The notes under the pieces: generated by a model
What the model was told of the DNA's origin: nothing
Database searches by the model: none
The model's input: only the letters and a program-made list of their open reading frames with translations
Shown: positions 1-9,500 of the stretch, piece after piece
Layout: each line of letters begins with the position of its first letter
Numbering within the stretch: position 1 is the first letter of the stretch
NCBI GenBank assembly: GCA_029783825.1
Contig: JAREIK010000343.1
Coordinates: forward strand, 5,166,294-5,230,293
Direction: 5' to 3'
DNA from: Sapria himalayana
Taxonomy: Eukaryota; Streptophyta; Magnoliopsida; Malpighiales; Rafflesiaceae
Length of the DNA: 64,000 nt
Made by a program: the position numbers and the translations under genes

Positions 1-1682
1 GAATTTCTAATAATTTTTTTTTATTAAAAAAAATAAAATTCATAAAAATATATCCATAAATAAATCATAAATCTAAAAAAAAATTAAAAATATTTAAAAA
101 ATAACTAATAAAATCTAAACTCTTTAAAACAATCTAAATTTTTAATATAAAAATAAAAATTAATGAATAACTAGTTGATTTGTTATTTCCTCTTAAATTA
201 ATCATGAAAGAGGATTAGTGTTAGGATTTATGGTGACAGAGAAAGGAGAAGACAGATTCATAAATTAAACTGTAGCATAAATAAAAAAATAAAAAAAAAA
301 GAAAAAAAAAAGGCAATGATAATTTTAAAAAAAAATTGTTAAAATTTTTAGCCTTCAACATTAAGTTGGTCGATACCTACTTAAAATTTTCAATGAATTT
401 TTACTTAAAATATAAATTTTCAACTCCCAGCTTTTTTTATCAAACGCACTTAAAATTTCAAACCATTAAAAATTTTAATTTTCAATGGTTTGAAGATTTT
501 ATGTGTGTTATTAAATGCCCCTAAGTTTGCTTTGCCTATGATACAATTTACTATATATTTTTTTGTATATTAATCAACACATCTCTTTGTATATAAAATA
601 TTACTACTAATTGTGCAAGCATATATATTTTTTATTATATTAAAATGAGTATATAATATAAAAAATGTGTTTACTAAGCATAAACTTTTTGGGTGCATTG
701 AGAGACCTAAGACTAATAGACAAATTAGTTTGATTATCTAAATCTAAATAATATAAAATATTAATATTATTTTCTTTAAATTAACTAATTTTTAAACAAA
801 AAAATATCAATATTATTGTAATTATTATATTAGATTATTGCCCAATATGAATAATTTTTTTTTATTTTTAAGGAGTATTGCATAAAAAAAATATCATGAT
901 TTATCACTGATCAATAGGAGGTGATATAAAATTAAATTTATAAAATTTAATTTTTTATATATTATAATAATTAATAGTTACAAATAAAAAATTAATTTAA
1001 AAAATAGGAAAACTAGATATGAGAGTATTGAAATTCATAGATTAGATATGTACAAATAAAATTAAGATTACTTTTTTATAAAAAAAGTTAAAATATTTTT
1101 TATTTAGACTATTGGTTAGATAGAATCTAGTTGATGTATTCTCCTAGTGTCAGCTAATAATGATGACCGACACAATGAGTGTAATGTTCATCATGTCGAA
1201 AGATTGAGAGTTAGGTCGGGCTGATGAATAATTGAGATATTTTATTATTTTTATTGATTATTATATTAAATATACATAATTATATATTTTACAAAAAAAT
1301 CTCATATTTTTTTAAATTCTAAAATTTTATCAAATAATAAAAATATATTTCAGATATCATATTAAAATATTAAGAAATAATAATATTTTATAACATATAT
1401 AATATTAATTCTTTTGTTTCTTTTAAGAGATGTGAGATGATGTACCTAGAGGTGTCAAACGTGCCGGGCCGGCCCGGCCCTGCACGAGGCACGGCACGGT
1501 TCGGCCGTGCCTGGGCCGGCCCGGCACGTTCAAAAACCGTGCCCGGGCCCGTGCCGTGCCCGGGTGAAGATGGACCCGTGCCGGTTCACGCAGGCACGCG
1601 TGGCACTGGCGGCGTGCCACGCGTGCCGTGGCGTGAGTCACGACTCACTGAGTCGTGACCCAACCGGGCCCCCCCGCCAGTA

Positions 1683-1728
1683 AAAAGACCGCGGGTCGGG
1701 TCCAAACAGACCCGACCCGTGGTCTTTT
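1683..1728. repeat. 20-bp-arm hairpin in hAT 5' region
   Basis: Arms 1683-1702 and 1709-1728 are inverted copies with one mismatch (core CGGGTCGGGTC), separated by a 6-base loop. A shortened version lies at 29887-29922 inside the 281-bp hAT copy, linking that copy to this subfamily. It may act as a subterminal structural element; function unknown. Confidence 0.85.
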
Positions 1729-1934
1729 CTGCCGAAACCCGAATCCAAAAAAATTTCCAACGGAAAAAAAAAAAAATTTTCAAACTTGAGCGATTTTCAG
1801 CCCTTGGATTCGCCTCCAACGGCTAGGGGGCAGAATCCAATGGTCCTCGTGATTCTGCCCCTTAAATATATTAAAAAAATTCAAAAAATTAATAAAAAAA
1901 TATTTTTTTAAAAAAAATAAAACTTTATTTAGCC

Positions 1935-1940
1935 TATAAA
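1935..1940 (+). promoter_or_regulatory. TATA box of hAT transposase gene
   Basis: TATAAA in the context CTATAAAATCTACCCCC, about 285 bp before the ATG. The same context (CTATAAAACTGCACCCCC) is kept at about 42637 in a sister copy, suggesting it is the element's promoter. Confidence 0.6.
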
Positions 1941-2223
1941 ATCTACCCCCCTCCCTATAACATTTTATGTTTTTCAAAAACATAAAATCTCTCAATAATT
2001 TATCTCTCTCACATAAACCGTGCATCTCTTTCTCGGCCCTCGTGAATTTGATTTCGGCTTGGATTTTCGTGAAACTCAACTTTAGTTTTGAACATCAAAG
2101 CTTCCTGCGGTGCACCTTGCACGTGAGTGACCTCATTACTTTTACCGGGTAATATAATTTACTTTTTTTGTACTTTCTCTCTCTAAAGCTTCTCACTCTA
2201 GAAAAACTTACGAAAAATAAAAA

Positions 2224-4347
2224 ATGACAAATACACCTAACACGTATTTAAATTTGGAAAATGAAAATGTTAGTGTTGCACATACGTCTGTGGCTCCTGA
2301 AACGTTGGTTTCTCCTGTCGTCTCAGCCCAAAGTTCTAAAAAACAAAAAGCTAGGAGGACTTCTGTAGTTTGGACATATTTTAAAATCATAACACAATTA
2401 GATGTTAGGGGTGAGGAACATGAAATGACACAGTACAAATATTGTATGAGACTTTTAACATGCAAGAGTACATGTGGGACTGGTCACCTCAAGAGGCATG
2501 CTGAAATATGCTCCAAAAAACATGGACCGTTAGATCCTAGGCAAACCCAACTTGGCACTACATTTTTTGAGACTAGATTGAGTTCAGTCTCAAAGTTTAC
2601 TCCCTTCGTATACTCCAGCAAGTTGGGTAGGGACGGCATGGCCAGGCTCATCACATTGATGGGTCTTCCGATCAGATTTTCGGAAGATCCGAGGGTAGTA
2701 CGCATCATGCAGACTTATTTTCAGCCATCCTATCGTAGGATTCCTAGGTCCACATCTAGGAGTGACATACTAAAGATATATAAGTTAGAAAAACAAAAAA
2801 TAATTAAGGAATTTTTGACATTTAGTGGAGTTATGTCCGTGACGTCCGATATATGGACATGTCACGATGATTCTTCTTATGCATGTCTCACGAGTCATTA
2901 TGTAGATTCAAACTGGATTATCAATAAAAAAATATTAGGATTCACTGAGATTCTTCATCCTCATGATGGCCCGGCCATTTTTGAGTGTATGATGAAAATA
3001 TTTAGGGAATATAAAATTCAAAATAAAATTTTTAGTGTCACTTTCGATAATGCTGTGAATAATGGAGTAGCGATCAACATGTTTGTTAGGAATATTAGAG
3101 ATGCACCATTAGGAGAGATCTTTCATGTCAGATGCATGTGTCATATTATTAACCTGATAGTTCAAGCGGGTATGAAGGTCTGTTCCCCCACATTGGAAAA
3201 TATACGCAATGCACTCAAGTATATTCGCACTCCTCACAGACTACAAGAGTTTGGTAATCTCTGTTTGTCTGCGAATCTTAAGAAGAAGAAATTCCAATCG
3301 GATGTGAGACATCGTTGGAATTACACGTACCTGATGTTGGAATCATGTGTTGGATACGAACACGTGATATCCGACTACGTCAATAGTAAGAGTGGCGAAC
3401 TTATTATTGACGACACTGACTGGGATTCAGAAATTTCATTTATGAAATTCCTGAAGATATTTTATGACACGACGAACATGTGTTCGTCGGTTTATACACC
3501 CACCACTTGCATTGCACTCCGTTGCATATGCAACATTAGTAGCATGTTTAGGAAGTATCGAGCGGACCCGACGCTTAGCCATATGGTTGCAGAGATGGAG
3601 ACCAAGTACCTGAAGTACTGGTCCACCATTCCATCTCTTTATTGCCTCGCAGCATGCATGGACCCTAGGGCTAAGGTGGAAGGGGTTGAAAACACCCTGA
3701 CTTTCATTTCCTCATGCATGAACCTGGAAGAGCCATCTGAAGGGTTCATTTACGAGAAGTTGACAGACCTGTTCACATACTACGATACTAGGTATGGTGG
3801 TGGTGGTGGTGAGACTGTGAGTACGGACACTGATACCTTGTTCGGAGATGTCGATTATTCCATTAACCTAGCGAGGAGGAAACGTAGGGGTGGACCTTCA
3901 CATAGGAGCGAGCTGTCTCGGTACTTAGATACCGATTACTGCTCAATCCTATCACCTTCTGACAATAAGAATCTTGATTTATTACAGTGGTGGAAATCAT
4001 ATGAGTCCGCCTATCCCGTGCTATCTAGGATGGCACGGGATCTACTGACTCCTCCCGTGTCGAGCGTAGCATCGGAGTCTGCTTTTTCTGTTGCAGTGAA
4101 CGTGATTTCGGATAGGAGATCGAGATTACGTCCAGATATGGTTGAGGCCTTGGCATGTTTGAAGGATTCGGAGGAATCGAGATTTAGCATCAGTGATCGT
4201 GCTGAAGCTGGGACTGTGACAGACACTGCAGTCGCATCCACATCCACTACGATGGCGGAGGAGCTGATTGCCGATGATGATGACCCATATGATACTGATC
4301 TTGATGTTGCGGCTGATGATTCTCATGATATGCCGCTTGATGATTGA
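2224..4347 (+). CDS. hAT-family transposase, full length, 707 aa
   Basis: DNA transposase of the Ac/Tam3-like hAT superfamily. Residues 40-96 form a BED-type zinc finger (VVWTYF at 48-53, then C74, GHLKRH and C96). The first expected Cys is Tyr71 (YKYC), so one zinc ligand is missing. The RNase-H-like core shows SDIW (Asp209), TFDNAVNN (Asp275, replacing the usual DNASAND) and RCMCHIINLIV (303-313), then RHRWNYTYLML. The C-terminal hATC dimerisation domain is at 584-648 (LQWWKSYESAYPVLSRMARD, PVSSVASESAFS, RSRLRPDMVEAL). The tail is acidic. Length is usual for the family. The ATG at 2224 follows a pyrimidine-rich leader. There is no stop or frameshift, in contrast to every other copy in the window. 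Confidence 0.94.
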   Translation: MTNTPNTYLNLENENVSVAHTSVAPETLVSPVVSAQSSKKQKARRTSVVWTYFKIITQLDVRGEEHEMTQYKYCMRLLTCKSTCGTGHLKRHAEICSKKHGPLDPRQTQLGTTFFETRLSSVSKFTPFVYSSKLGRDGMARLITLMGLPIRFSEDPRVVRIMQTYFQPSYRRIPRSTSRSDILKIYKLEKQKIIKEFLTFSGVMSVTSDIWTCHDDSSYACLTSHYVDSNWIINKKILGFTEILHPHDGPAIFECMMKIFREYKIQNKIFSVTFDNAVNNGVAINMFVRNIRDAPLGEIFHVRCMCHIINLIVQAGMKVCSPTLENIRNALKYIRTPHRLQEFGNLCLSANLKKKKFQSDVRHRWNYTYLMLESCVGYEHVISDYVNSKSGELIIDDTDWDSEISFMKFLKIFYDTTNMCSSVYTPTTCIALRCICNISSMFRKYRADPTLSHMVAEMETKYLKYWSTIPSLYCLAACMDPRAKVEGVENTLTFISSCMNLEEPSEGFIYEKLTDLFTYYDTRYGGGGGETVSTDTDTLFGDVDYSINLARRKRRGGPSHRSELSRYLDTDYCSILSPSDNKNLDLLQWWKSYESAYPVLSRMARDLLTPPVSSVASESAFSVAVNVISDRRSRLRPDMVEALACLKDSEESRFSISDRAEAGTVTDTAVASTSTTMAEELIADDDDPYDTDLDVAADDSHDMPLDD

Positions 4348-5130
4348 TGCTCATCTGCTCTTTTTTTTCGATATTTTTTTATTTATTTTATTTATACGCT
4401 TTGTTTGTACTTTGTATTATACGTTGTGTTGAAACTTATACATGTTTTGTTCGGACTATTGGTTTCAAAAGCATGAATGGTAATTTTTCATTTGTGTAGT
4501 TTAAATTTTTTTTTAATTTTAATTTTTACTAACTTAATGTATTTATTTATTATTTTACGATTTAAATTTTATTTTAAAAATTAATAACTTTAATTTTTAA
4601 TATATAATTAATAAATTATAATAATAAAAAAAGCTAAACTTAATTGAATAAAAAAAAAATTTTTTCTAATATTTGTTTGTTTTATTTAATTTTAAATTTT
4701 ATAATTTTTACAAAAAATTATATTTTTTAATTATTACATATACTCTAAAGTATATACTGTATACAAAATAACAGAAACTTAATAAAAAAAATAAAAAAAA
4801 AAAATTTTTATAATCTGCCAAGTGCCAAGCACGGGCCGTGCCCGTGCTTGGCTCCCGGGACCCGGACCCCGGTTGAGCCGGTCCAGGCGTCCAGGCTGGA
4901 CGCCTGCCGTGAGCCCGTGCCCCGCCTGGCCAAGCCAAGCCGTGCCCACGGGCCGTGCCGTGCCCGACTTTAAAACACGGTGGGGCACGTGAAAAACGGG
5001 TCGTGCCGTGCTGGGCCGGCCCGTTTGACACCTCTAGATGTACCTAACACTCTGTACTAATACGAATATAAAGAATAAGATACCAAAAAGAAAGAATAAA
5101 TATATAATTAAAATAATTATAACATTGTAA

Positions 5131-5623
5131 AACCGGGCCGTGCAGGTCCTGCCCGGCACAAGGCACGGCACGATTCGGCCGTGCATGGACTGGCCCGGCA
5201 CTGAAATTTCCCGTGCCTGGGCTCGTGCCGTCCCCGACCACGGCAAAATCGTGCCGTGCCGTGCCGAGGCCAACCAGGTCTTGTGCCGTGCCTGGCCCGG
5301 CACGGTACTGTGCTGAAATCAATTTTTTTTAAAATTATGGTTATGGGAGCGCCGAAACCCTAATTTTTTTTTTAAAATTAGGGTTTCAGGCGCACTGAAA
5401 TCCTAATTTTTTTTAATTAGGGTTACGGTCGGGCCGAAACCCTAATTTTTTTTTAATTTAGGGTTCGGCCCTGTCGGGCCGAACCTGGTGGATCATGCTA
5501 CGCACCCCATGCCGGGCCAGGCACGGCACAATAACCATGTGCTGCCTAGCCCGGCACGAAAGCACGGTCGGGACTGAAAAAAATAGGCCGGGCCAGCCTG
5601 GCACGTCCCGTTTGACACCTCTA
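5131..5623. mobile_element. Non-autonomous hAT, left terminus deleted
   Basis: An 8-bp duplication CATTGTAA lies at 5123-5130 and 5624-5631. The right end is CCCGTTTGACACCTCTA. On the left the duplication abuts AACCGGGCCG directly, so the outer 11-12 bases of the terminal repeat are gone. No coding. Subterminal GGCACGG arrays match the complete element 87 bp away. Confidence 0.88.
5341..5475. repeat. Telomere-like AAACCCTAA hairpins in short hAT
   Basis: Alternating AAACCCTAA and TTAGGGTTT units separated by T/A runs make two to three stacked hairpins in the core of the short hAT. Similar cores occur at about 7340-7440 and 46535-46570, defining a non-autonomous subfamily. Confidence 0.75.
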
Positions 5624-5808
5624 CATTGTAATTAAATAAAATATTTATAGATATGTTTGAAGAGAAACAGTATGACACTAAATTTCTTGATCAACTGAAA
5701 ATTTTCTTTTATTTGAGAGTGAAACTTGTTCATCTTCCTGATATATATTATATTTTATTTCTAAAAATAAATAAAACTCTAAGTTTAATTTTTTACAAAT
5801 CTCTCACC

Positions 5809-5831
5809 TCTCTCTCTCTCTCTCTCTCTCT
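5809..5831 (+). repeat. (CT)n microsatellite
   Basis: An uninterrupted TCTC run of about 23 bases in CSN4 intron 12. Confidence 0.85.
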
Positions 5832-5998
5832 TTAAATTTTTTTTTTACAAGTCCCTACTACTAATCTACTATAATCTTGAAAAAAAATTAAAGAATTCAA
5901 TTATGTAATTCGTAAAACTAAATATAATTATAAAACTAGTTATAATGCTACACACTTTAGGAGACATGACAATAATTCATAAAAAAAAAAAAATATCA

Positions 5999-6178
5999 CG
6001 TCTTAGATCTTAAGCGACCCTAATTTTGCTGCAGCACTACTGATTTAAATTTACTTCGGGTTTAGGAGAGATTAATATCTCGACAATTTTACCCTCAAAA
6101 ATTACTTAGGCTCAGGCTACGCCCGACGAGTCTCGAACATGACCCCCTCAACATTTGTACTTCAAACAAGGGCTTTTT
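5999..6178 (-). mobile_element. SINE-like sequence with tRNA-type B box
   Basis: On the minus strand it contains GTTCGAGACTCG, close to the pol III B box, followed by a body with GATATTAATCTC and ending in a T run. A related body (ATATTAATTTC) follows a B-box-like sequence at 35455-35630, so both may be one SINE family. Boundaries are approximate. Confidence 0.4.
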
Positions 6179-6455
6179 AGGTAATCAGTCATCCCAACAC
6201 AGACCCACATAGAATAGAATAACTAAAAAAAAAAATGTTTCAATGAGCACCTTTATTACATCACCACCGATCAACTTAACATTAGCCATTCTAAAGTGCA
6301 AATATATTGAAAATAAATTAATGGGATATAACAAAAAAATAAAATAAAATAATATCACGCACGCGCGCGCGCGTGCTAAAGAAATGCTTACACATTTGCT
6401 AGAAAAAAGATGCAGCACCAAGAAATGTAAATCTATCCAAAACAAGCTAACAAAC

Positions 6456-6515
6456 CTGGTCAATGGATCCCTTCATTCTATCCTCGTAGATCATTTTTGA
6501 TGCAATCTTTTCAGC
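6456..6515 (-). CDS. CSN4: CSN4 exon 12 (last exon in window)
   Basis: Encodes [20 protein letters not shown], 20 codons, phase 0 at both ends. The acceptor is TTACAG and the donor is CAG|GTTTGT. The final exon was not found anywhere between here and position 1. Confidence 0.93.
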
Positions 6516-9500
6516 CTGTAAATAAAGGACTAGGTGATGAATATTGGAGCCTAAGTTTACAAAACAAGTTAGGTATAGGCAAATATGAACTGGGCAGAAA
6601 CCATCCACCCTAATAATTATTAGCCAAATAATCACCTAGCCATGCAAGGCGATACACCGGAGACAGCTGCTCTCTGTGCCAGAGAATTGCTGGGCTCGAG
6701 CCGGAGTGTTGTTTATGGTTGCTTTAATGGACCAGACAAGCTAACCCAGACTCTTTGGCTAAATCTAAAAGCACCTAGGCTTTAGGTCAAGGCCTGACTT
6801 TTCATTATACACGTGGATGGGGCACTCATTATTCATTTTCGCATTGTACTATATTATTGATGATAGCATCAGACATGTGAGGTGCACCAATCATTCTTGC
6901 CCACAACATAAGGACATGATTTATTCATTTTTGGAAACACCGATACCTAAATAGTATACAAATATTTTTTTATCAGAGACTAGTATAATATTAGTAAATG
7001 CACATATTATTTTTTTTTTTGAAAAAAAAAAATAATTTTTTAATGAACTTAGAAAGAATTCAAGACCAGAAGTTACACGTAAATCTATTATTTTTCCTTA
7101 TCTGCCTGTAATCTCACCTAGACCACCAGCTAGTAGAGGGTCATATGTTGGCTGCTTCCTGAACATGTTGGTGCTCATTATAATATCACTCTCATAAAAT
7201 TAGAGGTGTCAAACCAGACGTGTCGGGCCGGGCCGGCCCATTTTTTTCAGGCCCGACATTGCTTTCGTGCGGGGCCAGGCATGATTTTGTGGAGTTCAAC
7301 ACGACAAGGGCCCGCGGCACGATCTGCCGGGTTCGCCCCGGTCGGGCCGAACCCTAAATTAAAAAAAAATTAGGGTTTCGGCGCGCGTCGTCACGCCGCC
7401 TCAATGCCGAACCCCTAATTTTAAAAAAAATTGAGATTTCTCGGCTCGTGCCGAGGTACCATACCAATGGGTCACGGTACCGTGCTGGGCCAGGCACGGC
7501 ACGAGGCCCGGTTGGCCTCGGCACGACACGACACTGGCCCGGGCACGGGACATTCCCGTGCCGGGCCAGCCCAGGCATTCCGAATCATGCTGTGCCTCGT
7601 TCCAGACCGAACCGGCCCGCCCGATTGACACCTCTACATAAAATCATCATATCTATCAATAAATATAAATTATGTTAATTCTAAAGAAAATAAAATTTCC
7701 CAGAACAAAAAATCTCTTTTAGGTCTAGATGATATAGTAGTTCATGAGTCCTCTCTAGTGCAGACCCCATATCAAGGTAAAAACTAAGAGACTTAACCAC
7801 CCAGTACCAATAATCTATACTAGAACAAGGCGGCATATCTAGCATGCTCATACAAAAAAATAAGCCTATCGAAGATCCATATGATCTTACAACCAACTCA
7901 TTTGAATTTGATCATCTAATTACTCTCTGTTGTATATAATTTATTTTGATATATTGTTTGTATAACCAAAATATATTTCTGTTTTAATATTTTTATATAA
8001 GTGCAAGAAAAAAAAATATTAAGAGACTGTATATACAGCAATAGCAAACTAACAGAGATCCTGCTATCCGATCAGCGGGCCAGAGAAAATTTTAGAGCAA
8101 AGCCCTGCCCGCCCGAGTCATCCGACCCGCTCCGGTTAATTAAACCGAGAAACTATTATTAATATAAATTAATTTTATTTATGTTTTTCGGGCTGCTATT
8201 TTTTTTTTGGCGTGGAACTGTTCATCTCTGTTTTTTGTTCTCTCTGCGCGATTTTTCATCGAGATTGCTTCTGTGCACATATTATAAGAACATTTTATTT
8301 GGTTATAATCTGTAAACGCACAAGTATTTTTCTGATAGATGTAGCTAGTCGTGTTGAACGTTATTTCGTGACATCACGTTATTTCGTGTTTTCTGTTATA
8401 GTTTTGATCATGTCGTGGTTTTGTTGGATTGTGATTGTGGATATATATATCATTTACTATTTTTGTTGTTCTCTTCTCCTGAATCTCTGAAATCATAAAC
8501 ATGGAAGCAGGTGTTTCCGGCACTCTACAAAAAGAAGGAGTTTTACTAGGAGTTGTAATCTCACCTAGTACTGATTTCACATATTTTGATTATACCAAAA
8601 TATTTAAGTTTTCATCTGAGATATTATCTCATTCATGACATCACCATGCCATAATGAAAAAAAAATATACCTTTCTACTCTAATGAGACTAAAGAAAATT
8701 CACTCAGAAGATTCATGTAGTCTGCCAGACCATGTCCGCCCGCAAGGTGAAAATGATGACCAAGCCAAGTTGACCAAGCTTCGTAAGAACTTGTGTATAT
8801 TGCACAAAGACAACTAAATGACAAGTCTCTTGGGCCCTTGTGACTCAAAACACCCTTGAGGCACATCATACTTCATATAAATAAAAATTATATATCTCAC
8901 TAGAATAAATAATATCAACGTAAAAATTAAATATAATTAAGCATTCAATTTTCCAAAATAAAATAATAAACATTATTAAATTTTTCTATCATCACGGGAA
9001 ATTTTAAGTTTCAATACAAAACAAACACATTCAAGAAATATATATCAAATTATATATGCTCTTCTTTTTCATTTCTCAATAAATACATTCTCTCTTAATC
9101 TTCATCAATTAAAACAAGAGTATAAGATCAATGGCACGATTATGATGCCCATTGTATCTTCTCATCAAGATTAGGTTATACTTAATATATTCCAAATAAA
9201 TTAAAAAAAAATAAATAAATAATTTTCATGACTAGATCTTAATGTACACAAATTCAACTATATGTAATTATGCTAATAACTTATATCCTCAAATATACTA
9301 TAATTCTATTCATAACCTTGTGCACTACATGTTAGGTCGAATACACTTGATATAATTTTTTTACAAATTTCTAGTACTAGCTCCAAACATACCCCACAAT
9401 TCAGCTGTAATTAATATTAATAAATCATTAATAAAATAATTTTATTATTATAACAAAAAATATATAATAATTTCAATACACTAAGTAACAAAACTAAATA

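Larger units (their letters stand above)
1447..5036 (+). mobile_element. Complete hAT (Ac-like) DNA transposon, 3.59 kb
   Basis: Bounded by a perfect 8-bp target-site duplication GATGTACC (1439-1446 and 5037-5044). The terminal inverted repeats TAGAGGTGTCAAAC and GTTTGACACCTCTA are perfect over 14 bp. The first ~330 bp and last ~220 bp are GC-rich with repeated GGCACGG/CCGTGCC and GGCCGG motifs, typical hAT subterminal transposase-binding arrays. Inside are a TATA box, a possible 5'-leader intron (donor-like CGG|GTAATA near 2148, acceptor-like CTCTAG near 2200) and an uninterrupted transposase gene. It reads antisense to CSN4 within intron 12. The perfect duplication and termini point to a recent insertion. 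Confidence 0.95.
1..6455 (-). other. CSN4 intron 12, 5' part
   Basis: Begins with GTTTGT on the minus strand and runs off the window. It carries the complete hAT element (1447-5036), a short hAT copy (5131-5623) and a SINE-like stretch (about 5999-6178). Positions 1-1446 are AT-rich with no ORF or repeat I can name. Confidence 0.75.

Noticed and set aside
1423..1819. Overlapping ORFs of 60-80 codons on both strands in GC-rich islands (also near 4708-5322, 7354-7678, 28093-28334, 29735-30067, 37168-37614, 42088-42535)
   Set aside because: All lie in hAT subterminal arrays; low-complexity Arg/Pro/Gly readings of GGCACGG repeats in several frames at once, with no conserved domain.
1780..2465. 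Minus-strand ORFs across the hAT leader and transposase start
   Set aside because: They overlap the leader and the real plus-strand transposase and show no family motifs.
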